Below the pieces are notes generated by a model. The model was not told the origin of the DNA. It did no database searches and saw nothing but the letters and a program-made list of their open reading frames with translations. From NCBI GenBank assembly GCA_001643675.2, contig LSRY02000070.1, forward strand, positions 1 through 64,000: a stretch of DNA of 64,000 nt, in the 5' to 3' direction. Shown piece after piece: positions 61,223-64,000 of this stretch (position 1 is the stretch's first letter; each line of letters starts with the position of its first letter). This DNA is from Monocercomonoides exilis. Lineage: Eukaryota > Preaxostyla > Oxymonadida > Polymastigidae. Made by a program: the position numbers and the translations under genes.

Positions 61223-64000
61223 TTAAGAAGTCGAGTTAATGCCAAAATTCATAATTTTTGGCTTTTGCTTTTCCTTTCTGCAATACTTTCTCCTTTCCGC
61301 TACTTCCTTCACCTGCCCACCAACCAAATATCCCTCCCTTGCTCCGCTTTCCCCATTCCCTCTGCCCTTCGCTTCTTTCTTCAGCAGCGCCTCTTCTCCC
61401 TGCTCACAGCCCGCCTTCCCAATCGTTGCCCTCACATATTTCCCGCTCTCGTCCACCCACTCAAACCTACCCCCAAACTCGCTCCTCACCATCTCGTTCG
61501 CACTCCGCTTTCCTCTCCCTTCTCGGCCGCTCCCCTTCTGCCGGTTCCGGTACAGCCCAATCCAGTTCATCATCGACCGATGCGGAAGACGCAGCGCACA
61601 CGACAGCAACACTTTCTCATCGTCGTCCAGATACGCCCGCGTCTTCCCGTCGTCCTTCGGACTCCCCTTCGCCTCTGCTTTTTTCCCGTTTTTCTGCTTC
61701 GTTTCAGCCGGCTGCATAAGCAGAAAGGCTACAATATCAGCTATGCTGTCGTAGAATTGCTTGTCGTTGAACGTGCCCACTTCATTCGCCCTCGCAACGA
61801 TGCTGCCCAACTCCTTCGCACACCTCATGCCCTCCAGCGAATTCGCTCTTCCCGCCAACACAAGCCTTTCTCCTGCGTTCCGCCCCCATTCCCCTTCCCC
61901 TTCCCCTTCTCCTTCTCCTTCCCCATCCTTGAACGGGCTGAGGAGCGCCACCTGGAGCTGGAGCTGGATCTGCACAAGGACATTCGGAGGGACAGCGCTG
62001 GTGGCGCCGTGTATGCCGAAAGCCTGCTTCATCTGCTCGTGGTGCTTGCGGCACTCGTAGTACAGCTTCATCAGATCAGTCACCTCCTGCGGGTGGTACT
62101 TCGAGGGCACTGGCGGACACACGGCCGGGTGGATGATCAGCGGGGGCATGAGGAAAAACGGAAGCATTTCGCGCATTTCGCAAGTGGGCTCGGGAAAGAC
62201 GAGGGCGTCTGAGGAGGATGGGGAAGAAGGTGAAGAGGAGGAAGAAATGGAGGAGGAAGAGATAGAGGAAGAAGAGGATTGTGATGTTGATGATTGGGCT
62301 AAAGAAGAGGAAGATACAGTTGCAGAAGAAGAAGAAGAGGAAGAAGAAGAGGCAGAGGAAGAAATCAAAGAAGAAGAAGAAGAAGAAGAAGTTGAAGGAG
62401 CGGAAGAAAGAGGCGCAGGTGAAAAAGCAGGCACTTGTGATGGCGACGCTGCAAAAACTGAAGAAGAAGCAGAAGCAGAAGAAGAAAACGAGCACAAAGA
62501 AGAAGGAGAAAAAGAAGAAGAAGAAGAAGAAGCAACAGCAGAAGACGCATTAAAACACAAAGAAGAAGAAATTGCCGACGGCGAAGACACAAACGAAGGA
62601 TACATATAGGCATATGGCTGCGGTACCGGGTTAGCTGCAAACGGAGGCAGGTCAAAAGTACTTGAGTGCAAAGGCATTTTCATCGGCAGTGCAGAGGTTA
62701 TCTGGTCGATGCCTGTGTTTGAGGGGAAGATGGCTGAGAGGCTCTCAGTCTGCTCGAAGGAAAGAGAAGAAGCGTCAAAGTTCGGAGCGGCGGAGGGGGT
62801 GGCTGCTGGGTTTGAGGAGAACGGGGTGTATGAAGAAGGAAATGTGTCATATGTGACGGTTTGCTCGAGCTGTGAGTTTTGGGAGAGAGAGGACGAAGAA
62901 GAAGCATACGCAAATGAAGACTTCACAAACATTGAAGAAGAAGAAGAAAGAGAAGAAAGAGGTGAAGCCGAAGAAGAAATGTAACTGTTTTGAAGGAAGG
63001 ATGTTGTCGAAGGCAAAGTCGAAGGAAACAGGGTGGAGTATCTTGTCGCGTGCTGATTGCGTTTTGCAAGCGAACAGTTCGAATGAGAAGAAGAAGAGGA
63101 AGAACAAGAAGAAGAACAAGAAGAAGAACAAGAAGAAGAACAAGAAGAAGGCGACGATGAAGAAGACAACGCCGATGAAGGAGAAGGCATTTCTGCGTTG
63201 ATTGCGTCGACTTTCGGGGCGGAAGTGAATTCTTCTGCAGAAAAACCGAAAATTGACGAGACGCTTACTGGAACAGGGATCGGAGGGGGAAAGATATCAC
63301 AATAATCCGAAAGAGTTAGCGAAGAACTTAAATAACTTGAAGAAGAAGAAGAAGAAGAAGATGATGATGATGATGAAGATAATGAAGCAGACGATGAAGA
63401 AGAACGAGATGAAGAATTACATAGCGAAGAATCTACATGAAATGGAGCTGAAGCGCCTAGCGCCCCAGCACTGCTACGGTGAAGTGACTGCTCAAATGCC
63501 GACGCTGTCAGAGAAGCTGACTGCGGTGTCGATGAAGCAGAAGCAGAAGCAGAAGCAGAAGCAGAATTAGCATTAACATTAGCATTAGCATCAGGATCAG
63601 CATCAGCTTCAACCACGTCCATTGTTGCTTCAGAGAAGCTTGCATCGAGCAACGACTGCGGCTGCTCCATCGCCCCTTCCCCAAACGAGGCAAACGGAGC
63701 CGAATGGAACGCGCCAGCAGAGCTGAACAAGACGTCTTCCGAAAGCAGGTCGCTCGCCTCTGTCGAAGCTGCCTGCGTTTCCGTCCCGCCTTTCAGAGCG
63801 CCACCAAATAACTGCTCGGCCTCAGAAAGGCAGCGTTCTCTGTTCTTTTCTTGCTCCCTGTGGATTTTGTCTGCCTGCGCAATGAGCGAGCTCATCAGCC
63901 CGTTCGACCACTCTGTCCAGGTTTCTGTGTACCCTCCCTCATAAACAGTCTCCAGGCTGCTGATTTGAGAGGTCAGCGCACGCAAAATGCGGATCTGCCG
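61223..64000 (-). CDS. Serine-rich low-complexity protein, 5' end outside the window (at least 925 aa)
   Basis: Open from the right edge to TAA at 61223-61225. The visible N-part (LTSQISSLETVYEGGYTETW to KIHREQEKNRERCLSEAEQL) looks helical. A long central region is mostly serine with alanine and proline. A conserved-looking patch follows: MLPFFLMPPLIIHPAVCPPV, then VTDLMKLYYECRKHHEQMKQ. A GEGEGEGEGE run comes before AYLDDDEKVLLSCALRLPHR and NWIGLYRNRQ; this piece is faintly like a homeodomain-type third helix, but the match is weak. The C-terminus is basic. The 3' coding part is richer in G+C than the rest of the window. Possibly nuclear or cytosolic; function unknown. Confidence 0.75.
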   Translation of the reverse strand, partial: RQIRILRALTSQISSLETVYEGGYTETWTEWSNGLMSSLIAQADKIHREQEKNRERCLSEAEQLFGGALKGGTETQAASTEASDLLSEDVLFSSAGAFHSAPFASFGEGAMEQPQSLLDASFSEATMDVVEADADPDANANVNANSASASASASASSTPQSASLTASAFEQSLHRSSAGALGASAPFHVDSSLCNSSSRSSSSSASLSSSSSSSSSSSSSSSYLSSSLTLSDYCDIFPPPIPVPVSVSSIFGFSAEEFTSAPKVDAINAEMPSPSSALSSSSSPSSCSSSCSSSCSSSCSSSSSSHSNCSLAKRNQHATRYSTLFPSTLPSTTSFLQNSYISSSASPLSSLSSSSSMFVKSSFAYASSSSSLSQNSQLEQTVTYDTFPSSYTPFSSNPAATPSAAPNFDASSLSFEQTESLSAIFPSNTGIDQITSALPMKMPLHSSTFDLPPFAANPVPQPYAYMYPSFVSSPSAISSSLCFNASSAVASSSSSSFSPSSLCSFSSSASASSSVFAASPSQVPAFSPAPLSSAPSTSSSSSSSLISSSASSSSSSSSSATVSSSSLAQSSTSQSSSSSISSSSISSSSSPSSPSSSDALVFPEPTCEMREMLPFFLMPPLIIHPAVCPPVPSKYHPQEVTDLMKLYYECRKHHEQMKQAFGIHGATSAVPPNVLVQIQLQLQVALLSPFKDGEGEGEGEGEGEWGRNAGERLVLAGRANSLEGMRCAKELGSIVARANEVGTFNDKQFYDSIADIVAFLLMQPAETKQKNGKKAEAKGSPKDDGKTRAYLDDDEKVLLSCALRLPHRSMMNWIGLYRNRQKGSGREGRGKRSANEMVRSEFGGRFEWVDESGKYVRATIGKAGCEQGEEALLKKEAKGRGNGESGAREGYLVGGQVKEVAERRKYCRKEKQKPKIMNFGINSTS

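Overview
The window looks like nuclear DNA of a metamonad protist, most likely an oxymonad of the Monocercomonoides type. I recognise this from family resemblance, not from a search. The evidence is: AT-rich eukaryotic DNA; very short spliceosomal introns (51-72 nt, GT...AG) that rejoin frames exactly; TGA and TAA used as stops by resident genes; giant surface proteins made of parallel beta-helix (pectin-lyase-like) modules with one transmembrane helix and a tyrosine-kinase-like cytoplasmic tail; a 443-residue helical-solenoid family containing KEENEEAQKEVEMALLALS; and Merlin-type and pogo/Tigger-type DNA transposons. No tRNA, rRNA or CRISPR array was seen.

Layout. Bases 1-16389 and 21938-38338 are the arms of one very large inverted repeat, which runs off the left edge. 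Each arm carries, from outside in: a solenoid-family gene, degenerate sequence, a truncated beta-helix relic, a long beta-helix/pseudokinase receptor gene, an (AAT)n microsatellite and two unrecognised exon-like frames. The 5.5 kb spacer (16390-21937) is a nest of mobile elements: a decayed Merlin transposase, a pogo-like element, a foldback element, and two identical 450-bp MITEs inserted into the last two. From 38.3 to 50 kb there are two intact solenoid genes facing each other (37663-39115 + and 45167-46629 -), a second pogo-like copy between them, relics and large simple repeats. From 51.5 to 56.4 kb lies a 1641-residue four-module beta-helix surface protein, then a decayed solenoid gene, a small inverted repeat, a 68-bp MITE, and the end of a serine-rich gene that leaves the window on the right.

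Main result. The arms are almost identical except inside the receptor ectodomain. There, 1648 bp (25438-27085 against 11205-12852) hold tracts with about 20% substitutions, interrupted by blocks of 106 and 256 bp that are perfectly identical, with no net length change and both reading frames open. This resembles segmental gene conversion from a third, unseen paralogue into one arm of a palindrome, a possible diversification system for a surface receptor. Elsewhere the receptor copies differ by single-base homopolymer length changes; these break the left copy and may be consensus errors. A 51-nt intron near the 5' end joins a signal peptide to the right-arm copy, giving an intact 2562-residue protein.
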